64,000 nt of DNA, taken from NCBI GenBank assembly GCA_024803745.1, contig JANJXV010000024.1:18857927-18921926 (forward strand), written 5' to 3'. The notes under the pieces were generated by a model. It was not told where the DNA came from. It did no database searches and was given only the letters and a program-made list of their open reading frames with translations. The first letter of the stretch is position 1; the number at the start of each line of letters is the position of its first letter. Shown here piece after piece: positions 36,024 through 45,692 of this stretch. The stretch comes from Megascapheus bottae (lineage: Eukaryota; Chordata; Mammalia; Rodentia; Geomyidae). A program made the position numbers and the translations under genes.

Positions 36024-37434
36024 AGAAAATAGGCTTGGGGTGGGGGGGAGGGAGTGGTCCACACAGACCCTGGATATGGACGCTTTGGGTCCAAGAATCC
36101 TGGGATTTCAGATATAGAGAATGATCTAGCATGATCTAGCAGTGAAATACTGCTCTTTGGCTGTGCTGACTGTTCATCCCTTGAAGAGGGTGTGGCTACT
36201 TCAGAGCCAGGGCCAGGTCCTCTACCACCAAGGGCCTGTCCTTCAAGGGCCCTTTCATCCACGTCAAACGAGCCTCATGCAAGTGAAGCGAGGGAGGGCC
36301 CTAGAACAGGGGAAATGCAGCTAACCATCAGATGGAAAATCGAGCATCTGAACTCTATCCCTCATTCCTTCTTTAACTTCCCTGGACCTCAGCCTCTCCT
36401 CTTTCAAAAGAGAGCAATTACATAAGATGTTTTCTAAAGTCCGTTTCAAATCTAAGTCCCTACAATTCCACCCATCAGTCAGCTCGCAGCCTTGTAGAGG
36501 CACAACAGCAAAGCAGGCAATAAGAGGAACACATATCAAAAACCTGAATTGGATGCAATTCGTGCATCATGTAGGGAGAAGAAAAGGATAAAAGGGAGGA
36601 TAGAACAGGATGTCTTGGGACTGAGATAAGAGCTTTCAGCTCAGAGCAATCAGTGATGAGCTGAGAGGAGGAGAGAGGACTCCCAGAAGGCCCCAGCAGC
36701 TGCCGGGACTGCAGGAAGTGCCAAGCCACTTCGTGCTGGAGTGCAGGAAGAAGGACCTTTGGGAGCCCAGCCCTATGCACAGTCCACAGAGTGTGTGTTT
36801 GAGTCCAACTATGAGGATGTGACCACACATCTCCCCTCACCCTGCGCTGCCCAGCCTCCACAGCCATCAGCTGGCTTCAGGGCAGAGGAGCCCAAGGTTT
36901 TCCTGCACTCATAATGGTCACTGTGTGTCCTCTGAGCAAGGGGAACTCCTCAACTGGAAACAGGAGACAGCCGTGAAAGACGAAGGAGGGCTGGAGGCAC
37001 GTGGCATGTTTCTCCTTGTTTTCCTCTCAAGCTGAGGTCATAAAGAGTCACTAGTCTCAGATATGAGGGAAGATCACAGAACACCAAGAGTCAGACATGA
37101 CCATGGGAAGAAGCTGTCCATCAGTAATGTGGAGATTCAAAAAAGAAGTCAAACTCAGAAATCAGAGAGTGGCTCCCAGGAGCTGGGAAATGGGGTGATG
37201 GAGAGATGCCCAGTGTCAGCTATAAGATGAGTAAGTTCTATAGCTCTAATGCATAGCAAGGAGCTATATTACTATATTAGTAAGGCTGCATGCATACTTG
37301 TGCCAAGACAATAAATCTTAAGAAGGAAGGGAGAGAAGAAGGGACAGGTAACAGGTTGTTGAGTATGTTAATCCATTTGACTGTGGAAATCACCTTAAAA
37401 TATATACAGTGTAAAAAAATGACTTTTACCTATC

Positions 37435-37440
37435 AAGTAC
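37435..37440 (+). repeat. Left 6-bp target-site duplication of the solo LTR
   Basis: AAGTAC, identical to 37,763-37,768 on the far side of the LTR. Confidence 0.8.
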
Positions 37441-37762
37441 TGTTGGGGGCCGAGTAACGCCATGTCTAAGAACGTTCTGCTGAGGCTTGTAGTAGGGATA
37501 AAACACGTGGACCTCTTTGTCCTGTCCATCTTGTATACTGATTGGCCCCTCACCCAATATAAGGAGGGGGGATTTAGGGAATAAAAGAGAGAGATCTTCC
37601 TGCCTTGATGAAGCTGCGTGGCGTCTCTGTTCATGCTCCGGGGTAGGAAGGCTGGGTGTGGGAGGACATTGGGCCCCTTCCTCTCACGGCTTGGCCTGGT
37701 CAGGGTGTGTTTTTCCCCATCCCCCTACTAGTAGAGGGGGACTGGGGACAAAGGACCCGACA
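37441..37762 (+). mobile_element. Solo LTR of an endogenous retrovirus, ERV2/ERVK-like
   Basis: A 322-bp unit begins TGTTGGGGGCC, ends CCGACA (TG...CA termini) and is flanked by a perfect 6-bp duplication AAGTAC at 37,435-37,440 and 37,763-37,768. A 6-bp target duplication and a TGTTGGGGGCCG-type start are typical of ERV2 (IAP-like) LTRs. Inside are a CCAATATAAGG-like stretch and AATAAA at about 37,580. No internal viral genes remain, so it is a solo LTR left by LTR-LTR recombination. The family assignment is by resemblance only. Confidence 0.8.
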
Positions 37763-37768
37763 AAGTAC
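37763..37768 (+). repeat. Right 6-bp target-site duplication of the solo LTR
   Basis: AAGTAC, identical to 37,435-37,440. Confidence 0.8.
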
Positions 37769-37837
37769 ACCTCAGTAGAAATGTCAACAAAGCAAAACAA
37801 AAAAAACGTTTTCCCTCTTTTGTTTTGTTTTGTCGGT

Positions 37838-38062
37838 CCTAGGGCTTGAACTCAGGGCCTGGGCACTATCCCTGAGCTTTTTTTTTGCTCAAGGCTAGTG
37901 CTCTGCCACTTTGAGCCATAGAACCACTTCCAGTTTTCTGGTGATTAGTTAGAACAGTCTCACCGACTTTCTTGCACAGGCTTGGTTGCCAATGTCAGTC
38001 CTGGGATCTCAGATTCCTGAGTGGCTAGGATTACAGATGTGAGCCACCACCACCTGGTACCT
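37838..38062 (-). mobile_element. B1-Geo SINE
   Basis: CCTAGGGCTTGAACTCAGGG to GTGGCTAGGATTACAGATGT; sits just right of the solo LTR. Confidence 0.85.
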
Positions 38063-38328
38063 TTCCCTGCTTTATCAGCCAATACCAGTACAGTTTTAAA
38101 ATTTTTAAATGGAGAGTATTAGGCTAGGTATTATGGAAAATATTTATAAATCATATAAACCATAAATAATTAACAACTAAAATGTATAAGAAACTCATAC
38201 AACTCAACAACAAAAAAATTCAAATTAAAATGTGGGCAAAGGACATGAAGAGACAAGATAAACATGAAAGCCCCTCAGAAAATTTTAAAAACAGAATTAC
38301 CAGTGAATGAACCAGTAAACCCACTAGG

Positions 38329-38330
<2 letters not shown>

Positions 38331-38379
<49 letters not shown>
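38331..38379 (+). repeat. (GT)n microsatellite
   Basis: About 24 GT units in intron 8. Confidence 0.96.
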
Positions 38380-38380
<1 letters not shown>

Positions 38381-38738
38381 CCAAAGAAAATCTGCATCCT
38401 GTAGAGAGATCACGCCCTCAAATTCATTAATGAATTTGGGGAAAACAATCAGTGAAGAAGATGTGACTTGATGTTATATTTTTAAAACCCATCAAGACCA
38501 ACCTGCCTGCAAGGACTGAAGAACTGCTGCTAGTCAGACAGCCACTGTTCCCATAGCTCCTGATAGAAGAGGAACCTGTGAAGAATTTGTACCAGAAAAC
38601 AGAAGCAAAGTCAATGTAGTGAGGCGCAAAAGGGACTGTAGAATATCTGGGGTGACAAACTCAGTTCCTCATTAGAAAACAAGCAAAGGTACAGAAGAGT
38701 TTAAGTAATGAGTGTTATCAACTAGTTTAAACATATAG

Positions 38739-38741
<3 letters not shown>

Positions 38742-38785
<44 letters not shown>
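38742..38785 (+). repeat. (CA)n microsatellite
   Basis: About 21 CA units in intron 8, in the opposite sense to the GT tract 360 bases away. Confidence 0.96.
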
Positions 38786-38789
<4 letters not shown>

Positions 38790-39461
38790 TTAAGCCAGCA
38801 AGTGAAAATAACAATTCTCAAGATAGTCAAAGAATAAACAAACAAGATACACCATAGTCAGCTGGAAAAGGGAGGCCCTTTGCCCGAGCGAGCCGGCCTC
38901 ACAGGTACCCGCCAGGCTCTGCCTCTGTCTGGCTGTGGCTCTGCCGCCCCTGTGTGGCCATGGAAAGTCTTGGCAGAAGAGCTTCTAGACAAAACTCAAG
39001 CCAGGACACAAACTAGATTATTTCTGATGATTCTTCTCCTTTTCCCCCCAATTCATGTCCAGGCCTTTTTCCTCATCAACAGAGGGCTTCCACAGCTGTA
39101 AGTGTTAGGGTAGATTTTAGGGACTCCTACCTACATAGGGTTCTCTGGATCATGCTCTAAAGAATGAGAAGCGCCTCAGGGAACCTGTCCATGATGCAGT
39201 CGAGAGGGATAAAACGCAGAGGAAGCTGCAGGGACCAATGTTTAAAGGTGAGCAGTGACACCAGAACCCACACTGGCCTCAGAAACAACCAGAGGATCCA
39301 ATGGTCCCAGCCAGCCTGCTGTTGGAACAATCAACCATGGAGATTCAGGAAGGACATCAGTCACATGTCACTGCTGACCACATCCAGAGATTTAACTAGA
39401 CCCCCACCCTAACCTCTTCAAAACTGTTATTAGGCAATAATGCTGAGCCCTAAAATTATTG

Positions 39462-39663
39462 TCAGTCATAGGACTTGAACTCAGGGCCTGAGCCCTCAAT
39501 CTGAGCTCTTTTTGCTCAAAGCTAGCACTCTACCACCACTGGGTTTCTGGCAGATGATTGGAGATAAGATTCTCAAATCTCAAGCTGGCTTTGAACCCCG
39601 ATCCTCATATCTCAGACTCCTAAGTAGCTAGGATTATAGGTGGAGTGATCCATCAGTGGCTGA
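39462..39663 (-). mobile_element. B1-Geo SINE
   Basis: CATAGGACTTGAACTCAGGG to AGTAGCTAGGATTATAGGTG in reverse order. Confidence 0.82.
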
Positions 39664-39904
39664 CCCTAAAATTATCAATAAGTATTTTCCTACCCCCACC
39701 CAAATCTGTGTTTTGTTACTTGATTGGTCAGACCTATAACAATAAGGGTGACAGGATTCACCCTGTCAAATTTTGTATTATTAGGTATGCATATTAACAA
39801 GTGTTTTGGGTGGACTCCACGACAGCCGGTCTCTCATTCCACTCCTTAACCTCTTGCCTGTGGTCCCGAGGTCCACCCGCACATGCCCCTCCTAAGCCTA
39901 AAGC

Positions 39905-40030
39905 GCCCCAGCTCCTGCTCTGTGACTCCGCCAAGTCACAGAATGGTTCAGTCTCCACTGCCTCTTTCACTGTGGGGATAATAACAGCCCTGTTTCACCA
40001 GGCTAAGTGAGTTAATGATGCCAGTTCAGT
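39905..40030 (+). mobile_element. MIR-like remnant
   Basis: AGCTCCTGCTCTGTGACTC, GTCTCCACTGCCTC and GGGGATAATAACAGCCCTGT are in the order of the 3' half of MIR. Confidence 0.5.
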
Positions 40031-40677
40031 GTCTACCAGGGCTCCTGCCACAAGGGCTCAAAGCACCATGAACTCAGTCCCGCAGTTTCTCCAGATTGGT
40101 TTGAAATGTAATTCCTTAACTAAGTAACAAATATAAATTTTGAAACCTGATCGGTTTCTCTCTTTTCAACCAACAAACAGGATCTGTTGGTAAAATGAAG
40201 TGACATGCAAGTAAGTGCCATTGTCAGCAGAGCCTGACTCACAGACTTTCTTCTGCTCCAAGACTCTCTTAAACTCTTCCGTTGCTTTACTCCCTCCTTC
40301 CCCACTCCCTCCTTTTCATAAAGCCTCATGCACACAAGGCAAGTAGCCTATTACTTGAGTCATACACTTCATCCACCTCTTTTTAATCTCCTTATAACAA
40401 TTACCGTCCCACCTCCTCATCGAGCGTGGAATTTCGAAGGAAAGTACACAGCATGTGTATTTACCCAGTGTGTTCACATGAGAGTAGGTGTTTATTGTGC
40501 ATATGCACATACATGTGTGCACGTGTGTCCGTGAAGTGGGAACAGGTAGGGAAGCATTGCCATCTTGAGCCTCGAGACACAGCCACATCTTTAGTGCAGG
40601 CCCTATGTGTTTTCCTTCCCTCTCAGTCCCAGTCCTCCTCAGCAGGCTCCGCCCCCTGGTAGCACAGGAACACTCAC

Positions 40678-40746
40678 CGGTTGGTGTTCTCCAGAACCTC
40701 CACCTTCTTGCGAAGCTCCAGGTTCTCAGTGGAACAAGACTCCACC
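40678..40746 (-). CDS. CREB3L2: CREB3L2 exon 8 (leucine zipper)
   Basis: Codes the end of Lys325, residues 326-347 (VESCSTENLELRKKVEVLENTN) and two bases of Arg348; 69 bp. Heptad positions are Leu322, Cys329, Leu336, Leu343, Leu350 and Leu357, so a cysteine takes the second zipper position. That cysteine is also in human CREB3L2 as I recall it. The acceptor is cctctgtag and the donor is CG|GTGAGT. Intron 8, 12 kb long, follows. Confidence 0.96.
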
Positions 40747-41140
40747 CTACAGAGGAGTGAGGAGAAAATGGGTGACCCGCTGTGCAGTAAGAGCTCAGGT
40801 GCAGGTAGGACAGAGTTGGAAAGAGGGTGAAAAGATGAAGGAAAACAAAGGGGAGGTGGCAAGACCTCAGCAAGGAAAGGAGACTCAGGTGATCAGGGTG
40901 TCATCACATGTCTCTTCTCAGTTCCTCCCTACTGTTCTCTTTCTCCTCCTCAGCTTTACAGGGATCTGGGGCTATGGGCTGTGTTCCCAGATCCGAGATG
41001 GCTATAAAGCCATGGGTGTGAGTTGGAGACAACAAGGAACCCAGAACAAAGAATAAGGATCTGGTACACCTATATCCAGCCTTATAAAACGATGGGACAG
41101 AATGGGGCTATGTTGATGCTAAATAGCAAGACCTAAAACC

Positions 41141-41168
41141 AGTATGTCTAGCACTAGCTAGACATACT
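41141..41168. repeat. Inverted repeat, 12-bp perfect arms, 4-base loop
   Basis: AGTATGTCTAGC (41,141-41,152), loop ACTA, then the exact reverse complement (41,157-41,168). In intron 7. Confidence 0.95.
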
Positions 41169-41678
41169 CACATTTCATAGAAACTTCTGGACTCATTTGG
41201 GATCCACTACCTATTCTTTTGCTTAGATACACAGACTCATTTCTGAGTCTGGAGTTTCCTTCTCATTTGAAATCAGATTAACTTGTCAGCTAGAGAAATA
41301 TTTTTCTTCTCGGGCTAATAAAAATTGTATTTATATTTTTCAAACAACTCTCCAGGCTTTTCAGAAAATCAAAGGGTGCCTTTGGGTGTTCTTTTTGCAG
41401 AACTTTCCTGCAGCATGAATTATAGTAGTCAGAAATTATAAAGCACCGCAGCCAGGATCCTGTGTGCATTCTCTGGTGGAGTAGACCCAGTCACATAGCA
41501 CAGTTCTCTCGGGATCAGCAGAAGCAGCATGCCTCCTCTACAAAGTTTAGAGAATGTCAATATTGTACTTTCTTGAAAGAAAGCCTCCATGGACTGCAAG
41601 GGGGTTCTTGGTTGATCTTGTGGTTCAAACGTCTAAGACAGTTTAGTTTTCCATTATTATAACCACTTCTCCAAATGG

Positions 41679-41692
41679 CCACTAGGTGGCAG
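41679..41692 (+). promoter_or_regulatory. Consensus CTCF-binding motif in CREB3L2 intron 7
   Basis: The sequence CCACTAGGTGGCAG matches the core CTCF consensus CCASYAGRKGGCRS at every position. It lies in non-repetitive DNA in intron 7, about 140 bases past the exon 7 donor in transcript direction. CTCF sites near exons can anchor chromatin loops or affect co-transcriptional splicing (known in general). Occupancy is inferred only. Confidence 0.65.
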
Positions 41693-41831
41693 TCAAAGCA
41701 TGGTGGATCCCATGCAAGCTTTCAAGGCACCTGTAGGGGGCTGAGGGGGACGGGGTGGGGGGAATGGAAACTCAATTCCACAGACCCAATACCCACTTCC
41801 CAATCAGCTTGGCCAGTGAAAACAGGCTTAC

Positions 41832-41890
41832 TTCTTCTCTAAGCTGTCCATGTATTCTTTCTTCTTTCTTCTACTTTCCTGGGCAGAAAT
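41832..41890 (-). CDS. CREB3L2: CREB3L2 exon 7 (basic region core)
   Basis: A 59-bp exon coding residues 306-324, ISAQESRRKKKEYMDSLEK, plus two bases of Lys325. SAQESRRKKKEY is the core of the DNA-recognition helix of CREB3/ATF6-like bZIP proteins, and Leu322 opens the zipper heptads. The acceptor is gtttctcag and the donor is AA|GTAAGC. It was too short to stand out as an open frame and was found by matching the expected family sequence between exons 6 and 8. A consensus CTCF motif lies about 140 bases away at 41,679-41,692. Confidence 0.96.
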
Positions 41891-42403
41891 CTGAGAAACA
41901 AAGAAGAGAACTGTGTGAATTGCCAACTCAGTAAGCAAACCAGTTTTGTGTGGATGGAAGACAGGAGGCAGTTTGCACACAAATCAGCAAGGCCCGCTCA
42001 ATTCTGTGCCCACTTCCGGTGTGTTTAACTTGTTAACTCATCCAGGATTTGCCACCTGCGTGCCCGGCTCCATCAGCTCTGGCCTGGGGAAAGGGTACTG
42101 CCCAGAAGCTCAAACAACTCTGTGGGTCACAAACCAGATATAAGACCTCCAAAATACCAGGGCTCTCCAGAAGGAAGATGGCTCTGAGCAGATAAAATAA
42201 GCCACTGGGCATGACTAGGCACAGACACCCTGCTGGCTATGCGGGTAGATGAAGAGGAGTAAAGACTTGATTTCACCTTTGCCTCTTCCCTCCCGCCTTC
42301 CTGGGCACTGGCTCCACCAGTCCTGCTCATACCTACAGGGCCTTCTACTGAGCAATGGCTGAGCCAGAGGGAGATCAGATGACAGGAGATTTTTCACATT
42401 ATC

Positions 42404-42570
42404 AAAAAAAAGAAGGAAGGAAAGAAGGAAGGAAGAAAGGAAGGAGGGAAGGAGGGAGGGAGGGAGAGTGTAGGCAGAGGAAGAAAGAGAGAAAAGGAGA
42501 CAGATGGGGAGAGAAGGGGAGGGGGGAAGGAGGGAGGGAGGGAAAAGGAGAGGGAGAAGAAAAAAGTCCT
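42404..42570 (+). repeat. GGAA/GA-rich purine tract
   Basis: Irregular GAAGG, GGGA and AGAG units over about 165 bases, in intron 6. Confidence 0.9.
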
Positions 42571-42574
42571 CTGG

Positions 42575-42785
42575 AAGCTAGTGGCTCACATCTGTGATCC
42601 TAGCTACTCAGGAAGCTGAGACCCAAGGGATCACAATTCAAAGATAGCGGGGATAGAAAAGTCCATAAGACTCTAAAATAATCAACAAAAGGCAGGGCTG
42701 AAGGCATGGCTCAAATGGAGAACACTAGCCAAGCAAGCAAGTCAAGCAGGAACACATAAGGCCCTGAGCTCTGAACTTCAGTGCC
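42575..42785 (+). mobile_element. B1-Geo SINE, diverged
   Basis: GCTCACATCTGTGATCCTAG, then AGGCCCTGAGCTCTGAACTT; follows a purine-rich tract. An ID-like scrap is at 42,815-42,895. Confidence 0.72.
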
Positions 42786-42919
42786 ACTTCCCCCCCACCC
42801 CCCCCCCCCACAAATCTGGCTAGGAATGGAGCTTGGCTGCCTAGCAAAAATGAGACCCTGAGTCCAAACCCAGCACCACTACTACCTGAAAAAGATCAAA
42901 TAAACACCTCTAGTGCAAA

Positions 42920-42941
42920 TATATATATATATATATATATA
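42920..42941 (+). repeat. (AT)n microsatellite
   Basis: About 11 AT units. Confidence 0.9.
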
Positions 42942-43280
42942 CTCACAAGTTATATACATATCTACCAAAGCAAAATGTTATATACATCACAAATGTGAAA
43001 CTTAAAGGGCTGAGATTTTGAAAAATAAGTATAAACGGAAGTCCTACCCCTGAATGGGTCATTGGGTAGCTATATGGGCATGTATGTACTTTAAGATGGA
43101 AGGAGCTGGAGGAAAACATGGTGGGAAGTGGGGCGCCCCTCCTGTGGCCAGGAATAAGCAAAGAGGTGGGTCTAGGTCTCCATCTTGGATGTGGCCAGTG
43201 CCAGCACATGGGAAGGGAGAAAGGGCCAAAGGACTAAGTATTTTTCATTGACTTGGAGTGCCTTGATATGAACGGCTCAC

Positions 43281-43427
43281 CTTATTCTTGATCTTCCTCC
43301 GGATCTTCTTCAGGGCCTTCTCCTCTGATTTTGTTAGGGGTAATTTGGTGGGGATGGGATAACCCTCCGCAATCAGGGTCCTCTTCTCCTCCTCTGTCAG
43401 GACCAGTGGGCCAGATCCCTGTAGTTT
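43281..43427 (-). CDS. CREB3L2: CREB3L2 exon 6 (start of bZIP basic region)
   Basis: Codes residues 257-305 in phase 0 at both ends (147 bp, 49 codons). It includes [20 protein letters not shown], the conserved CREB3-family segment preceding the bZIP, then [17 protein letters not shown], the first half of the DNA-contacting basic region. The acceptor is ctgtgcag and the donor is AAG|GTGAGC. The basic region is interrupted by intron 6 immediately after KNK; the rest is in exon 7. Confidence 0.97.
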
Positions 43428-43696
43428 CTGCACAGACCACAGAGCAGAACAGGCTCACAGGTAGGAAGCCGGCATGCTCAAGAACTACCCCAGGACAGTG
43501 GCAAGAACCTGTGCCGGCATCTCACTAGCAATGCAGAGAAGGGCATTCCCTGTTCTCCAGGTAAGAAACAGGGCCTCTGAAGTGCAGAGATCCAGAGAAG
43601 CACTCATGTGGGCTTTTTAGCCCAAGGATTCTAATACAGCAGGAAGAGAAAGAGCCCACCCCGCCTCCACTTGCTCTCATTTTTAAAGTAAAACCA

Positions 43697-43935
43697 TAAG
43701 CCAGGCACTGGTACCTCAAACTATAATTCTAGCTACTCAGGATGGCTGAGATCTAAAGATCTTGGTTGAAACCCAGCCAGAGCAGACAAATCTATGAGGC
43801 ATTTATCTCCAATTAACCGGGGGGGAAAAAGCCAGAAGTGCAGCTATAGCTCAAGTGGCAGTACCAGCCTTGAGTGAAAAAGCTCAGGGATAATGCACCC
43901 AGGCCTTAACCTCAAGCCCCAGTACCCACATCACA
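43697..43935 (+). mobile_element. B1-Geo SINE
   Basis: TTCTAGCTACTCAGGATGGC, TTATCTCCAATTAACC, then Geo part and ACCTCAAGCCCCAGTACC. Confidence 0.82.
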
Positions 43936-44835
43936 AAAAGAAAAGAAAAAACATAGACCTTATAACCCCCATCCATGAAGACTCTGTGGCAAAGGGGGGA
44001 TGGAAGATCTAGCTGGAGCTCTGCCTTGCAGAAAAGCTTAGGATTGCTCCTCACCTCCTCATCTAGCTAAAAGGCAGGACAGCCCAGAGAAACACACGTG
44101 GACCATTTCCATAGCAGTCCTGGGCTGTCCGTCCACAATGAGGGTGAGAATTAGAACTCCTAAGGCACTGCTGCATCCTATAACACTCTCAATGAAGGCT
44201 ACAAACTCTGCCTCTCAAGAGGCATCTGAGCCAGACCCTGAAGCTGAAGTGATACCCAAGAAAACATGAGAGAAAGTCGATGGTACACCGTAATATTTGA
44301 AAGGTGCTTTAAAATGGGAGGTACACGTTTATGGGCTGAGAGAAGCCTTAGGGTAGGAGTTGAGGCTTGATTTTGGGTATTCTGAAAGAAAGAGGAATGG
44401 TTTGCTTCCAAGAAAACAGCAATACTGTATTCTAAAGGTGGGTATGGATGTTTCTTCCTAAGGTCAGAAAGGAGCTCTTGACACAGTGTGGGTAATAATA
44501 TTAGGGTTGAAAGCCTACCGGTAGGTAGACACAGTAAAACATACATGGGTATGTGATGGGAAAGCGTTCCTCAGTAAATACGAAGTATGGACTGATCATA
44601 GACGACACAGACGTATACGATGAAAGCTATTTTGACAATTTAAGGGGCTAAAGGTTAGGTGAGAATGTTAAAAGGGGAGAAATGGATCAAGACATATTGT
44701 ATTCATAAACTGCTTTGTAAAACGGTCAATTCCTTTGTACAATTACTTAAAGATAATGATAGAAGTTAAAAAAAATACAATACTATTTTATTCACTTCAC
44801 CCCCCTCCCCCCCCCAAAAAATGGTTAGGTTCATG

Positions 44836-45055
44836 TCTGGTGCTGGTAATCTACTCCTATAATCCCAGCTACTCAGGAGGCTGAGATCTGCAGATCACAT
44901 TTCAACCATCCCAAGCAGACAAATCTGTGAGACTCATCTCCACGTAACACTGGAAGTGGAAATCCAGCTCAAGAAGTAGAATGCTGGCTTTGAGCGAAGA
45001 ACCCAAGCAACAGTGTGAGGCCCTGAGTTCAAGTCTCAGTAACAGTATGAAAAAT
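44836..45055 (+). mobile_element. B1-Geo SINE
   Basis: CTATAATCCCAGCTACTCAG to CCTGAGTTCAAGTCTCAGTA with an A tail near 45,068. Confidence 0.8.
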
Positions 45056-45441
45056 AGCCCACACTTAAAAAAAAAAAAAGTAAGCTATGTACTTAAAATT
45101 TTTAAATGATGTGTTTGAGCTTTAGGCATCAAAGAACTTAATCTCAGGGAGATGTTTACCTTCTTTAAGATTGTTTACCTAAAATAGGAAAGGCATTTCC
45201 TATGACATATCATAGGGGAAAGAACAAACTTTGACCCCTCATGCTTGCAGCTTTAGAACATTAACCTACACATCAAGGCTGGAAAGAAGAGTCAGAAAAG
45301 GAAGAAAATTTCGGGGCCAAGTGAGATCGATAGGCAACACAAAATGGAAAACGCTACTTTATAACTGAAACTTTCTTAGAAGAGTAAATATCAGATCCAG
45401 AGGCTTTCCAGTCTCTTTGCAGAGATGCAGTGAACACTTAC

Positions 45442-45626
45442 GTGGGGTGCTGTGAGGAGAGGCGAGGTGGACAGGGCTGAGGGGGCCCGGGACACAGCTC
45501 TGGCAGGACTGTGGTTTTGAGGCAGGCCGAAGGGGTGCAAGCGAGGGTTGGGGCTCAGGCTGCCCTCTGAGTCGCTGCTGTGGCTGCTAGGAGGAGTCGG
45601 TGGCAAGTGCAGGTGATCCACGGAGG
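45442..45626 (-). CDS. CREB3L2: CREB3L2 exon 5 (Pro/Ser-rich linker)
   Basis: Codes the end of codon 195 and residues 196-256, including LPPTPPSSHSSDSEGS and ending LLTAPH. The PPTPPSSH...SDS block is shared with CREB3L1 and is rich in potential proline-directed phosphorylation sites. The acceptor is ttttctccag, the donor CAC|GTAAGT, length 185 bp. In human FUS-CREB3L2 fusions of low-grade fibromyxoid sarcoma the junction usually falls in or near this exon, so that the bZIP downstream is kept (established knowledge, not visible here). A run of 13 G on the plus strand lies about 55 bases upstream of the acceptor in transcript terms. Confidence 0.95.
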
Positions 45627-45679
45627 CTGGAGAAAAGAGGCTCATTTCACCCACCAGGCGCGGCGTGGCAAGGCTTGGC

Positions 45680-45692
45680 GGGGGGGGGGGGG
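45680..45692 (+). repeat. 13-base G run near exon 5 acceptor
   Basis: A mononucleotide G run; C run in the transcript, about 55 bases before exon 5. Confidence 0.9.

Larger units (their letters stand above)
28642..40677 (-). other. CREB3L2: CREB3L2 intron 8
   Basis: The largest complete intron here (12 kb), separating the two halves of the zipper-coding sequence. It collects a MaLR-type LTR, a solo ERV2-type LTR, a very short L1, a diverged direct duplication, several SINEs and (GT)n/(CA)n tracts. Unique-looking stretches are 29,760-30,790, 33,720-35,860, 36,490-37,430 and 38,800-39,460; none shows a convincing exon. Confidence 0.85.

Noticed and set aside
39700..39900. Possible LTR end
   Set aside because: No paired terminal motifs or target duplication could be found.
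40316..40873. 185-codon minus-strand frame over exon 8
   Set aside because: It is in a different frame from the real exon 8 reading and overlaps it only by chance.
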